Of a stretch of 64,000 bases of DNA, positions 22,428 through 31,251 are shown in pieces. Numbering within the stretch: the first letter of the stretch is position 1; each line of letters opens with the position of its first letter. The notes beneath the pieces are model-generated. The model saw only the letters and a list, made by a program, of their open reading frames with translations. It had not been told where the DNA came from and did not search any database. The DNA lies in contig DLFD01000059.1 of the NCBI GenBank assembly GCA_002482005.1, positions 108,343 through 172,342 of the forward strand. The letters are read 5' to 3'. The position numbers and the translations under genes are program-made. Origin of the DNA: Lachnospiraceae bacterium UBA7729 (GTDB lineage: Bacteria > Bacillota > Clostridia > Lachnospirales > Lachnospiraceae).

Positions 22428-23138
22428 TTACTCCTCTTCCGGGTCCTTCTTCGGATGAAGGATCTCATCGAACAGGTTACCCGTGAGAGGGTCGATGCTG
22501 ATATGACCTTCTTTCAGATATGCCACCTTCGGATCAGGCGCATATTCCCTGTCGATCTGAGTCTTCCGGATGCCGGATACGGCCTTGCGGCCGCTTATGG
22601 AAAGTTCAAAAGGCTTGAGCACGGTTCCTGTGATGAAAGTATGCTCATTGCCCGAAGCGCCTGCCCTCAGGATACCCATCGCGATCCCGAGCACGATGAC
22701 GCTCCCGTCGGAGATAACCTCGGCACCGGGCTGGACATCCCCCAGAATGACCACCGTGCGCCCGAAAGTAAGGCGCTGACCATTCCTCAGGGAATGAGTC
22801 ACCAGTGCAGCAGTATTTTCTGCGGTCTCGTTGATGTTCCTCGCGATCAGTTCGGCTTCCTTCTCTTCATTGCCCGACGCTTCGATCACACATGTGATAT
22901 CCAGCTGGCAGCTTTCCGTGATCGCCTGGACGATCTGCCGCTTCTCATCTTCTGTCAGTTCTCTTCCCGTGAAGCTTACGGCCATCTGGCCGTTCCGGAA
23001 GAACTTTGCAGACCTTTGGAACTTCTCGCGCACATCCTGAAGCAGCTTCCCGAAAGGGAAGCCCGGGAAGCAGACGAGGGTCAGCACATACTGGTTGCTC
23101 TTCAGTTCGAACGATGTGATGTTCTCCATATCAGTCAT
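22428..23138 (-). CDS. minC: MinC, septum-placement inhibitor
   Basis: 236 residues from the ATG at 23138, overlapping the end of mrdA (an ATG at 23129 is equally possible). The upstream open frame to 23282 is only read-through inside mrdA. The N-terminal domain (about 5-100) would inhibit FtsZ. The C-terminal beta-helix is unmistakable: RNGQRLTFGRTVVILGDVQPGAEVISDGSVIVLG, then GASGNEHTFITGTVLKPFELSISG. It ends in an extra tail of about 45 acidic/charged residues. In most relatives minD and minE come next; here rodA does. Confidence 0.9.
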   Translation of the reverse strand: MTDMENITSFELKSNQYVLTLVCFPGFPFGKLLQDVREKFQRSAKFFRNGQMAVSFTGRELTEDEKRQIVQAITESCQLDITCVIEASGNEEKEAELIARNINETAENTAALVTHSLRNGQRLTFGRTVVILGDVQPGAEVISDGSVIVLGIAMGILRAGASGNEHTFITGTVLKPFELSISGRKAVSGIRKTQIDREYAPDPKVAYLKEGHISIDPLTGNLFDEILHPKKDPEEE

Positions 23139-26034
23139 TTCTCGTGTTGCCGGCGACGACCTGGATCGCATGACCCGGCGTGATCTCGGACAGATCCTTC
23201 TGCCCGAACATATAGTTGACGACATCCTTCGCGATAGCAGCCGTATTTCTCGAACTATATCCGTTCGCAACCCGGACTGCAAGTGCCATGGTCGGACTGT
23301 CCGACGGGGCGTAGCCGACGAACAGGGCGTGGTTCGGCTTCGTGACGACCTCCTGTGCGGTACCAGTCTTGCCGGAGACCGAAACCCCCTTGTAATCCTC
23401 GAACGCCTGGCTGTTCTCTACGACCTGCCGCATGCCTTCATGGATCGCCGCCCAGTCATCCTGAGGCAGGCTTACCTGACTGTGCAGCACCGGCTCATGC
23501 TGAGTCACGGTATTGCCGTTGGAATCTGTTGTCTTGTCGATCAGAGTCAGGTCGTAGCAGTTTCCGGAGTTCGCGATGGTCGTTACATAACGGGCAAGCT
23601 CGGACACGGTATACGCATTATCGGACTGTCCCATGGCTCCTCGTACGGCATCGTATGTCAGCATATGCGGAGCCGTCTCCGGAACTTCGATGCCGGAATT
23701 GGTATCGAGGCCATACATCGCCGCATACTGCTGAAGCTTCTTCACGCCCGCTTCATCGTCATACTCGCCGCTCTCCGCCGCGAGACGATAGCCGAGCGTA
23801 TTGAAGAAGAAGTTGCAGGAGTTCTTGATCCCGGCGACCAGATCCTCCGTTCCGTGGATGCCGCCCTCTGTATAGATCCAGCAGTTGATCGGCTGACCGG
23901 CTACCTGGTCGAACACGCCGGAGCAGAAGATCGTGTCTCCCAGATGGTAGACGCCTTCTGAAAGTGCGGCCGTAGCAGTGATCGGCTTGAATGTGGATCC
24001 CGGCGCCAGCAGCTCCTGGGTAGCGCGGCTGTAGAAAGGACTGGACAGGTCCGTTGCCAGTTTATTGTAATAACCGGAATCCATCTCGTTGACCAGGCGA
24101 TTGTTGTCATATCCCGGATAAGTGACGCAGGCCCGGATCTCTCCGTCCGAAGGGTCCGTGACGACGATAGCTCCTGAACAAGGCGTCAGAGCCAGCTCTG
24201 CAGGAGTGATCTCCAGATTGTAGATCTTGTCGCGGATGAAATCATACGCGGACATGGAACCATCCGAAAGTCTGCCATAATCTCCCTGATTCATCTCCAG
24301 GATTCCCTGGTCAAACAGGAGCATGCACATCTCTGCTCCCGAAAGGGAGCCTTCCATCAGCATATAGCGGAATACATGTTTGCTGAAGTCCGTATCCTCC
24401 GACAGGTCTGATGCGATATAGTCCGCCAGCGCGGAATAGACCTCCCCGGAATCCATATAGCTTGTCTTCTCGACGATCCCATCTATGTCGATCCAGCTTT
24501 TCGCGATCGCGTAGGACAGATATTCCCTGAGGCTGATGGTGCCATCCTCCCACGCCTTGTAAGTCTGGTCTGTCTTGTCGACGGCTTCCGTGTTCAGGAT
24601 CCCGGACCTCGGAAGCATCGTGTCGACGATGTAGGATTGGTAGACCTTCATCTCGTCCGTCAGGTCATTGTAGATCGTCGGAGAATCACTCGTCAGCTCG
24701 CGCTTCAGTTCAGCGAAGATGGATGCCGCCTTCTTCTGGAATTCGCTGTAGACCTCTTTCTCATTGGCCGAAGCACCGGGCTTCGACAGATGGGAGACGC
24801 TGAGGACATTGTTCTCAAACAGTGAATAATACACATCGTAGACCGGGATCTTGACCTGGTCGGAAGACGTGATGTATTCCGTATCGATCGACTCGGTATC
24901 GATGATGTTCGCCCACACGATCCCGGCAATATACTCTTCCAGGATATTGTAGCAGGCCTTCTGCAGATCCTTATCGATGGAAAGATAGATAGAATCACCT
25001 GCCTGCGGCTGTCTGACCGAATCGACCGACAGCGTTCTTCCGAGGTTGTCCACGAAGATGGATTCCGAACCTTTCTTTCCCTGAAGATCCGTCTCCATGA
25101 CCTGTTCCAGTCCGACCTTTCCAACGATATCTGTGGAATCATAGGAAGAATCCTTTTTCCTCAGTTCCTTCAGTTCTTCTGCGGAGACCTTTCCTGTGTA
25201 GCCGATGATCGGGGCAAAATAGATAGCGTCATTATACACACGCTTATAGTCCTCGACAACATCGATGCCCGTCAGCACATCTCCCGTATTCTCCAGCAGC
25301 TGGGAGACTGTCTCGGAGCTCACATCCTTGGCGATGGTGATATCGTTGTATCGCTGATAGCTGTTCTCCCGGAGCAGGCTCCGGAAATGGCACAGCTGAA
25401 GCGTCTCCTGGGCGGTGAATGACTCCGGCAGTTTCCATGTTTCTCTCTGAGCCTCCGTCACCCTGCTGCTGCCGATCCCGTAGAATTTGTCGCTGCACAT
25501 AAGGCTGACCAGCTCAGAGGCAGTCATATCCGCCTCCTCAGCGCTCATCTCATCGATCGTCCGGTAGCCGAATACATCCGCCTTGAAGCGGCTCAGGTTG
25601 AAGCCCTTGACCTTATAGGCATACTGACCATCGGCATCGAGACCGATCTCGAAGTCTCCGAGGACGCTGTCTCCGTGACTTTCGATGACTTTGATCGCGT
25701 TGTACAGGATGCCGTTCAGGGCGAGATTGTGCTCGGTCTCGCCCGAATACGCCCCGATATCCTCGATCGTCACATCATAGATCAGCTGATTATAGGCAAG
25801 GACGTTCCCGTTCTTATCGAAGATCTCCCCCCTTGTAGGCTTCAGGGTCTTGGTCTTTTTGATCTGCATAGTGAAGTTCTCTTCATAATCTTCACCGCTG
25901 ATGATCTGAAGCGTAAACAGCCTGCCGATCATCACGGCAGACATTACGGCCGCGATGACCAGCAGGATGACCAGTCTCGGCTTCAGGCCGATCGAACTGA
26001 TCCTTTTCTTTTTTCCGCCTTCAGTTTTTTTCAA
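23131..26034 (-). CDS. mrdA: Class B penicillin-binding protein 2 (elongasome transpeptidase)
   Basis: 967 residues, long for the family (600-750) but similar to other Clostridia. The start is a TTG at 26034 with GGAGGACA eight bases upstream. One membrane helix (about 17-40) is followed by the dimerisation/pedestal domain with TRGEIFDKNGNVLA and a large insert (about 330-600, rich in acidic residues). The transpeptidase domain has SxxK in LLAPGSTFKPITA, SxN-like GQSDNAYT and KTG in SVSGKTGTAQEVV. It cross-links peptidoglycan with RodA during side-wall growth. It lies between mreD and minC. Confidence 0.94.
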   Translation of the reverse strand: MKKTEGGKKKRISSIGLKPRLVILLVIAAVMSAVMIGRLFTLQIISGEDYEENFTMQIKKTKTLKPTRGEIFDKNGNVLAYNQLIYDVTIEDIGAYSGETEHNLALNGILYNAIKVIESHGDSVLGDFEIGLDADGQYAYKVKGFNLSRFKADVFGYRTIDEMSAEEADMTASELVSLMCSDKFYGIGSSRVTEAQRETWKLPESFTAQETLQLCHFRSLLRENSYQRYNDITIAKDVSSETVSQLLENTGDVLTGIDVVEDYKRVYNDAIYFAPIIGYTGKVSAEELKELRKKDSSYDSTDIVGKVGLEQVMETDLQGKKGSESIFVDNLGRTLSVDSVRQPQAGDSIYLSIDKDLQKACYNILEEYIAGIVWANIIDTESIDTEYITSSDQVKIPVYDVYYSLFENNVLSVSHLSKPGASANEKEVYSEFQKKAASIFAELKRELTSDSPTIYNDLTDEMKVYQSYIVDTMLPRSGILNTEAVDKTDQTYKAWEDGTISLREYLSYAIAKSWIDIDGIVEKTSYMDSGEVYSALADYIASDLSEDTDFSKHVFRYMLMEGSLSGAEMCMLLFDQGILEMNQGDYGRLSDGSMSAYDFIRDKIYNLEITPAELALTPCSGAIVVTDPSDGEIRACVTYPGYDNNRLVNEMDSGYYNKLATDLSSPFYSRATQELLAPGSTFKPITATAALSEGVYHLGDTIFCSGVFDQVAGQPINCWIYTEGGIHGTEDLVAGIKNSCNFFFNTLGYRLAAESGEYDDEAGVKKLQQYAAMYGLDTNSGIEVPETAPHMLTYDAVRGAMGQSDNAYTVSELARYVTTIANSGNCYDLTLIDKTTDSNGNTVTQHEPVLHSQVSLPQDDWAAIHEGMRQVVENSQAFEDYKGVSVSGKTGTAQEVVTKPNHALFVGYAPSDSPTMALAVRVANGYSSRNTAAIAKDVVNYMFGQKDLSEITPGHAIQVVAGNTRND

Positions 26035-26051
26035 ATATTTGTCCTCCGTTA

Positions 26052-26552
26052 TCAGAAGTACGTCCTGGTCGTCTTTTTATTGATCCAGAAGTTCAGCTGA
26101 TAGACAAAAACCCCAAGGATGACCGTAAAGATCATCTCCGGGATGATGATCCTTCTGAGATAGAAGAAAAAGTGGATCCTTCCCCGAAGGAGAAAAGTCC
26201 CGATATACTGGTAAAGCCCATACAGAAGGTCCGATCCGGCGATCAGAAGAAGCGGCGTCTTGATGTCATCGTCATAGAAGATCCTGTACGAATAGCCCAT
26301 CAGGAAGCCGGTCCAGGCATAGATGAGAGCATAGAATCCGATCGTACCGCCGGAGAATATGTCGAGGAGCAGTCCCGTCCAGAAGCCCATCAGCATGCCG
26401 GTCTTTCTGCCGCACATGAGGGAAAAACTCGCTGTCAGGATCACGACCAGGTTCGGCCGGATGGAAGCAATCGTCAGAGAAACAGGCCAGACTGTCTGCA
26501 TCAGAGCTGTGACGATACACAGGACCGTAAGTGAGATCCGTCTTTTCATCAC
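26052..26552 (-). CDS. mreD: MreD, rod-shape membrane protein
   Basis: 166 residues, five predicted membrane helices. Family-type features are the early ASIRPNLVVILTASFSLMCGRKTGMLMGFWTGLLLDIFSGGTIGFYAL region (the conserved xPxLxLxxVxxxxxxxGxxxGxxxGxxxDxxS pattern, split here) and a C-terminal QLNFWI helix. It forms part of the MreBCD-RodA-PBP2 machine. It overlaps mreC by four bases. Confidence 0.9.
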   Translation of the reverse strand: MMKRRISLTVLCIVTALMQTVWPVSLTIASIRPNLVVILTASFSLMCGRKTGMLMGFWTGLLLDIFSGGTIGFYALIYAWTGFLMGYSYRIFYDDDIKTPLLLIAGSDLLYGLYQYIGTFLLRGRIHFFFYLRRIIIPEMIFTVILGVFVYQLNFWINKKTTRTYF

Positions 26553-27520
26553 TGGCCCCCCTGTCCGCCATCGGCGCTCTCCCCGCCTTCAGCGGCCTCA
26601 GATATTCCTTCAGACTCTCCCTGTGACTCTTTTTCAGCTTTCGACCGCTCCTCCTTATCCCTTTCGGCATCGTCCGTGCTCGGGACATAATTCTTCAGGG
26701 TACGTGTGACCAGCACCTCCTGAAGGTGACGGAAATCCACGACCGGGGTAAGCTGTCCGGATTTGGTCAGATTGTTGGCATCATTGTTCAGCTCAGAGAT
26801 GTAGCCGATCAGGATGCCCGGCAGATACTTCTCGGAGATGTTTGAAGTCACGACTTTGTCTCCCACGTGGACGTGATCGTTATCATCCATCAGCTTGACC
26901 AGGGAAAGCGTTCCCTGATCGATCAGCTGAAGATTGCCTGCTATGATGCAGGTGTCGGAAGTTGTCGAAACCATGGCCGACACATTGCTGTCGTCATCGA
27001 TGATGGACCGGACCGTCGCCCAGTTGGGGCCGACTTTGGTCACGATCCCCACAAGACCGGCTCCTGCCATGACATTCGAGTCCACCTTGATCCCGTCATC
27101 AGAGCCCTTGTCGATGGTGAACTTGCTGTACCAGTTGCCGCTGTCCTTGCTGATCACATTTGCCCCGACCGTATCGTAATCCGAATATTCGTTCTTCAGA
27201 TCAAGCAGGATCTGAAGGCGCTCAAGCTCCTCCTTGTCCAGGACAAGCTTGCTGTTCTCTGCCGTCAGGGTATCTACCTTCTCCTGAAGCTCCTTGTTCT
27301 CTTCCCTGAGGCCGGCAGAGCTCTGCAGGTTGCCGGAAAAGCCTGACAGATAGCTGCCGAAGCTGTTCATGCTCTTCTGCAGGGGAGAGACCAGAAAACG
27401 GACAGTATAGCTGACCGGGTCCGTTCCTTCCGGAAAGATGATGGAAAGTGTGATCAGTCCTGCACAGATCACTGTCAGGATCCCGAGGAGCACCTTCCCG
27501 CTGTTTTTCTCATTATTCAT
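26549..27520 (-). CDS. mreC: MreC, rod-shape determining protein
   Basis: 323 residues. One membrane helix (about 9-27) is followed by a coiled coil (about 70-105, LREENKELQEKVDTLTAEN) and a beta-domain with VISKDSGNWYSKFTIDKGSDDGIKVDSNVMAGAGLVGIV, typical of MreC (here spread over residues 118-165). A highly charged Glu/Ser/Gly tail (about 280-323) is unusual. MreC links MreB to PBP2 outside the membrane. It starts 15 bases after mreB. Confidence 0.93.
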   Translation of the reverse strand: MNNEKNSGKVLLGILTVICAGLITLSIIFPEGTDPVSYTVRFLVSPLQKSMNSFGSYLSGFSGNLQSSAGLREENKELQEKVDTLTAENSKLVLDKEELERLQILLDLKNEYSDYDTVGANVISKDSGNWYSKFTIDKGSDDGIKVDSNVMAGAGLVGIVTKVGPNWATVRSIIDDDSNVSAMVSTTSDTCIIAGNLQLIDQGTLSLVKLMDDNDHVHVGDKVVTSNISEKYLPGILIGYISELNNDANNLTKSGQLTPVVDFRHLQEVLVTRTLKNYVPSTDDAERDKEERSKAEKESQGESEGISEAAEGGESADGGQGGQ

Positions 27521-27535
27521 ATCCGCGAAACTCCT

Positions 27536-28537
27536 TTACCAGGCCGGGGAACGCATCAGCGAATGCAGTTCCTTCTCATTGATGATCGTCACGATCCCTC
27601 GGATCGTAGAATTCTTCGGATCCTGGATGTGGTACACAGGAAGCGACACCTGCTTCTGGATATAGATCGGAAGGTTCTGCAGCATGGAAACCCCGCCTGT
27701 CAGATAGATCCCTTCCTTCATGATATCCTTTCTCACCATCGGCGGTGTCCGGTCGATCACGGACCGGATCTCATCGACGATACGGTCGACGGTCCCGAGA
27801 ACTGCCACCGATACCGCAAGAGCCGGGATCATGTCAGACTTCGGAAGCCCTGAAAGCATATGGATCCCGAAGACCTTCTGCTCAAGTCTCGGGCCATTGA
27901 TCATAAAAGCCAGATTATTCTTCAGGCCTTCCGCCGTCTTCTGGCCAATGCTGATGTTGAACTTCCTTCGTACCATCGTTGCGATATCCCGGTCAAGTTC
28001 AAAACCGCCTTCTCTCAGAGTCCTTCCTATGATCACCTGTCCTTCGGAAAGAACTGCGATCTCCGTGGCTGCGGCTCCGACATTCACGATCATATGGCCG
28101 GAGCTTCCGAGAACGGGAAGTCCGATCGAGACAGCATCGGCGATCGCCTTGTCCACAAGATGGACTTTGCCCGGACTGAGGGTGGAATTCATGACATTAT
28201 AAAAGGCCCGCTGCTCCACCGGCGTCACCTGGCTGGGTACGGCGAGGCAGATGCCTGCACTTTTCTGGGAAAATGTTGTGAACTTCTTCAGAGTACCTGT
28301 GAGGACTTTTTCCATGTCTGTCGCATTCGCGATCACCCCGCCAGCCATAGGCCTCGAGACCCTCACATCCTTCGGATTCTTCCCGTACATCTCCCACGCA
28401 TCATTCCCGATCGCAAGAACCTTCCTGCCCCTGACGGCGATCATGTTCCTGCTCTCCATGAACTTCTCCCCGGACCTGTCCCGGAGTTTCAGCGTGTCGG
28501 TGCCAAGATCGACTCCGACCATGTTAGAAAAAAGCAT
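27536..28537 (-). CDS. mreB: MreB, actin-like cell-shape protein
   Basis: 333 residues, full length. Actin-fold motifs: phosphate-1 VGVDLGTDTLKL (residues 4-15), phosphate-2 IVNVGAAATEIAVLSEG, adenosine motif LTGGVSMLQNLPIYIQ, plus PSQVTPVEQRAF. MreB filaments orient side-wall synthesis. AAGGGG precedes the start. The gap from radC is 18 bases, so radC and mreB share a transcript. Replacing the usual DIGGGT with NVGAAAT is a visible deviation in phosphate-2, suggesting an Mbl/MreB paralogue with altered nucleotide handling. Confidence 0.93.
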   Translation of the reverse strand: MLFSNMVGVDLGTDTLKLRDRSGEKFMESRNMIAVRGRKVLAIGNDAWEMYGKNPKDVRVSRPMAGGVIANATDMEKVLTGTLKKFTTFSQKSAGICLAVPSQVTPVEQRAFYNVMNSTLSPGKVHLVDKAIADAVSIGLPVLGSSGHMIVNVGAAATEIAVLSEGQVIIGRTLREGGFELDRDIATMVRRKFNISIGQKTAEGLKNNLAFMINGPRLEQKVFGIHMLSGLPKSDMIPALAVSVAVLGTVDRIVDEIRSVIDRTPPMVRKDIMKEGIYLTGGVSMLQNLPIYIQKQVSLPVYHIQDPKNSTIRGIVTIINEKELHSLMRSPAW

Positions 28538-28555
28538 TCATCTGCCCCTTATCAT

Positions 28556-29290
28556 TCAAATTTCGGTCTCAGGACCTGTCTCCTCCCCGTAAGGATCTCT
28601 GATCCGGTTTGCAAGACTTACCGCCTTCCGGTCTCCTATGATGATATGGTCGACCAGAGGGATCCCGATCATGTCTCCCGCTTCCAGTACTCTCCGCGTA
28701 AGTTCCAGATCTTCCCTGCTTGGCTTAGGGTCTCCGCTCGGGTGGTTGTGTACCAGAATGATCGAGACTGCCTTCCTGTCAAGAGCGGTCAGAAAGATCT
28801 CCCTCGGTCCTACCGCCGCCGTGTTCACCGTTCCCTTGGATATTACTTCTTCCCCCAGCAGCCTGCCCCTTGTGTCAAGCATGACGACAAGGACTTTCTC
28901 CTGCCTTTCGTGGCGGAGCTGTTCCATATAATATGCTGCCACGGACTTCGGAGTGGTGAAAGCCGGGGCGTTTCCCCTGACCGATCTGGCGATCCGCTTG
29001 GAAAGCTCTGCTATGCAGACAAGCTGCATGGCCTTGACCCTTCCGATCCCACGGATCTTCATCAGCTCCGCCATGGTGGCGCTGCACAGCCCGGAGATTC
29101 CTTCCGCTCCGAAGGAATCCATCAGATACCTGGACATGTCGATGACGGAAACCCCTTCCGCCCCGGTCCTCAGGACCACGGACAGAAGCTCCACTTCCGT
29201 CAGTGCTCCGGGTCCGCATGCTGCACACTTCTCGTAAGGCTTTTCCTCCTCGCGGAGCATTGCAAGTGATGTCTGGTTTTCATTCTTCAT
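28556..29290 (-). CDS. radC: RadC/YeeS-type JAB-domain protein
   Basis: 244 residues. A helix-hairpin-helix region (about 60-85, MAELMKIRGIGRVKAMQLV) precedes a JAB/MPN domain with the full metal motif HNHPSGDPKPSREDLELTRR (HxHPSGxxxPSxxD) near 172-190. RadC was once linked to repair, but its real role is unsettled. In Firmicutes it regularly heads the mreBCD operon. It starts just downstream of the promoter at 29336-29364. Confidence 0.92.
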   Translation of the reverse strand: MKNENQTSLAMLREEEKPYEKCAACGPGALTEVELLSVVLRTGAEGVSVIDMSRYLMDSFGAEGISGLCSATMAELMKIRGIGRVKAMQLVCIAELSKRIARSVRGNAPAFTTPKSVAAYYMEQLRHERQEKVLVVMLDTRGRLLGEEVISKGTVNTAAVGPREIFLTALDRKAVSIILVHNHPSGDPKPSREDLELTRRVLEAGDMIGIPLVDHIIIGDRKAVSLANRIRDPYGEETGPETEI

Positions 29291-29335
29291 ACGCGCTTCC
29301 TGCGCGCACTTTCTCCATCATGAAAAGACGAGGAT

Positions 29336-29364
29336 ATTGTAAATAATGAAGTCACGAAAGTCAA
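29336..29364 (-). promoter_or_regulatory. Promoter of the radC-mreBCD-mrdA-minC-rodA-mgsA operon
   Basis: On the minus strand TTGACT (29359-29364), a 17-base spacer and TACAAT (29336-29341). The -35 overlaps the stop codon of the upstream FAD protein. The following eight genes are spaced by 41 bases or less. Confidence 0.82.
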
Positions 29365-31166
29365 CTTGCCAGGATAGCCTCGGCGACCCTCAGCCCGTCC
29401 ACCGCAGCTGAAGTGATCCCGCCTGCGTAGCCGGCGCCTTCTCCGCAGGGATAGATCCCCGGGCAATGTGCAGCCTGCAGGTCTTCTCCGCGCGTGATCC
29501 TGACTGGAGAGGAGGTACGGCTCTCCACTCCTGCCAGAAGTGCGGACGGATCCGCGAAACCGGCGATCTGCCTGTCCCAGGCCAGGATCCCTTCCTCGAT
29601 CGCATCTGCGATCTGCCCCGGAAGGATGCTGCGGACATCTGCCTCGCAGAAGGCACCTTGAAAGACCGGGCGGACGGAAGAATCCGCCAGGCTTCGTCCG
29701 CATGCTGCATGCCATCTGTCTTCAAAGACTCCGATTCTCCCCTGCTCTCCGCAGGCACGATCTCCTCTTGACCTTCTGTAATCTCCGAAGGTCTGCACCG
29801 GGATCTTTCCCCTTCCCTGAAGATAAGCTATCCTCTCAAGCCTTCGCTGAAATTCCATGCCTGAGAGTACATCTTCTTCCTGCGGGACCCGGGGAAGCTC
29901 CTTTATCAGACCGGCGATCTTCGCATCCTTTCCGCAAAGGCCGTCTGAGGCATCCATCCTCCGCATCGTCTTCAGGCAGCCGGCGATCTCCTCGGGGGAC
30001 ACAGTCACGACGATGGCGCTGTTCGCATTACCGGAAGCACGGTCATGATAGCTCATCCCGTTGACGGCAAGACCTCTTGCTTCGGAGGAAGCATTCACGA
30101 CATAGCCTCCAGGGCACATGCAGAAGGAATAGACGCCGCGTCCGTCAGAAAGCCGGTGCGTCAGCTTGTAGGGAGACGGCGGCATCTCGTAAGGACAGTT
30201 TTTTCCGTAGAGCGCTTCGTCGATCATTCCCTGGGGATGCTGGATCCTCAGCCCGACCGCAAATGCCTTTGCTGTCATGTCGAATCCGGAGTCTTTCAGC
30301 ATCCGGAAGGTATCGCGTGAGGAGTGGCCGATCGCAAGGACAACCGTGGAAGCGTTCATATGGAAGGAGGGACCGGGGCTTTTGGAGGAGGCAGCGATCT
30401 CAAGGTCCCAGAGCGGGACATCGCCGGAAAGCGGCGTCTGCGGGGTCAGGCGGATAAGTTTCTCGGAGAAGCGTACCTCCCCGCCCCTCGCGATGATCTC
30501 GTCACGGATCCCGGCGACCGCCTTCTTCAGGACATCCGTCCCGACATGAGGCCTGTAGGAATAGAGAATATCCGGATCGGCTCCCTTCCCGACAAAGGTG
30601 TCAAGGACAAAACGGATCCTTCCGTAAGGGTCCTTCACGCCTGTATTCAGCTTGCCGTCAGAGAATGTGCCGGCGCCGCCTTCGCCGAACTGGACGTTCG
30701 ACTCCGGGTCCAGCTGCCCGCCTTCCCAGTAATGTCCGACAGCGGCGGTACGTTCCGGGATACTTTGCCCCCTCTCGAGCAGGATCGGCCGAAGCCCGGC
30801 GCGCGCAAGCGCAAGGCCGCAGAAAAGGCCTGCAGGGCCGGTCCCGACGATGACCGGGCGAAGACCATCGCCCCGGGTACGTCCGGAAAGCCTGTCCGGG
30901 ATCTCGTATCGCTTATCCTGCGGCTTTGTGACATTCCGGTCCCTGTTCTTCTTCAGGATCTTCCGCTCCCGTTCCTGGTCCTTCATGGTCACTCCGAGGG
31001 TATAGACATAGAAGATATCCGGCTTCTTTCTGGCATCGATCGACTTCTTCCGGATCTCCAGATAGAATTCGTCGCTCTCACGAAGATGCAGGATCTGGCG
31101 GACAGACTCCTTAAGAGCATCTTCCCCCTGGTCCGGCTTCAGTTTCAGCTGCGAGATCTGAATCAT
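29361..31166 (-). CDS. FAD-dependent dehydrogenase (COG2509-type)
   Basis: 601 residues from the ATG at 31166 (GGAGGG at 31171-31176). An N-terminal ferredoxin-like segment of about 90 residues (ISQLKLKPDQGEDALKESV) precedes the FAD domain: GTGPAGLFCGLALARAGL with the GxGxxG dinucleotide fold near residue 110. QFGEGGAGTFSDGKLNTG and a C-terminal IYPCGEGAGYAGGITSAAVDG FAD contact complete the pattern. The substrate is unknown for the whole family. It is followed by radC and preceded by a second FAD protein gene. Confidence 0.85.
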   Translation of the reverse strand: MIQISQLKLKPDQGEDALKESVRQILHLRESDEFYLEIRKKSIDARKKPDIFYVYTLGVTMKDQERERKILKKNRDRNVTKPQDKRYEIPDRLSGRTRGDGLRPVIVGTGPAGLFCGLALARAGLRPILLERGQSIPERTAAVGHYWEGGQLDPESNVQFGEGGAGTFSDGKLNTGVKDPYGRIRFVLDTFVGKGADPDILYSYRPHVGTDVLKKAVAGIRDEIIARGGEVRFSEKLIRLTPQTPLSGDVPLWDLEIAASSKSPGPSFHMNASTVVLAIGHSSRDTFRMLKDSGFDMTAKAFAVGLRIQHPQGMIDEALYGKNCPYEMPPSPYKLTHRLSDGRGVYSFCMCPGGYVVNASSEARGLAVNGMSYHDRASGNANSAIVVTVSPEEIAGCLKTMRRMDASDGLCGKDAKIAGLIKELPRVPQEEDVLSGMEFQRRLERIAYLQGRGKIPVQTFGDYRRSRGDRACGEQGRIGVFEDRWHAACGRSLADSSVRPVFQGAFCEADVRSILPGQIADAIEEGILAWDRQIAGFADPSALLAGVESRTSSPVRITRGEDLQAAHCPGIYPCGEGAGYAGGITSAAVDGLRVAEAILAS

Positions 31167-31251
31167 ACAGCCCTCCAAATTTCATGACGCAAGTGCCAAA
31201 AGGGACTTTGGGCACACGCATCATTTCATAAGATCATAAGAGATCATCAAT

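Noticed and set aside
27860..29269. 469-codon plus-strand frame opposite mreB and radC
   Set aside because: Antisense shadow of two conserved genes; no motif and no promoter.
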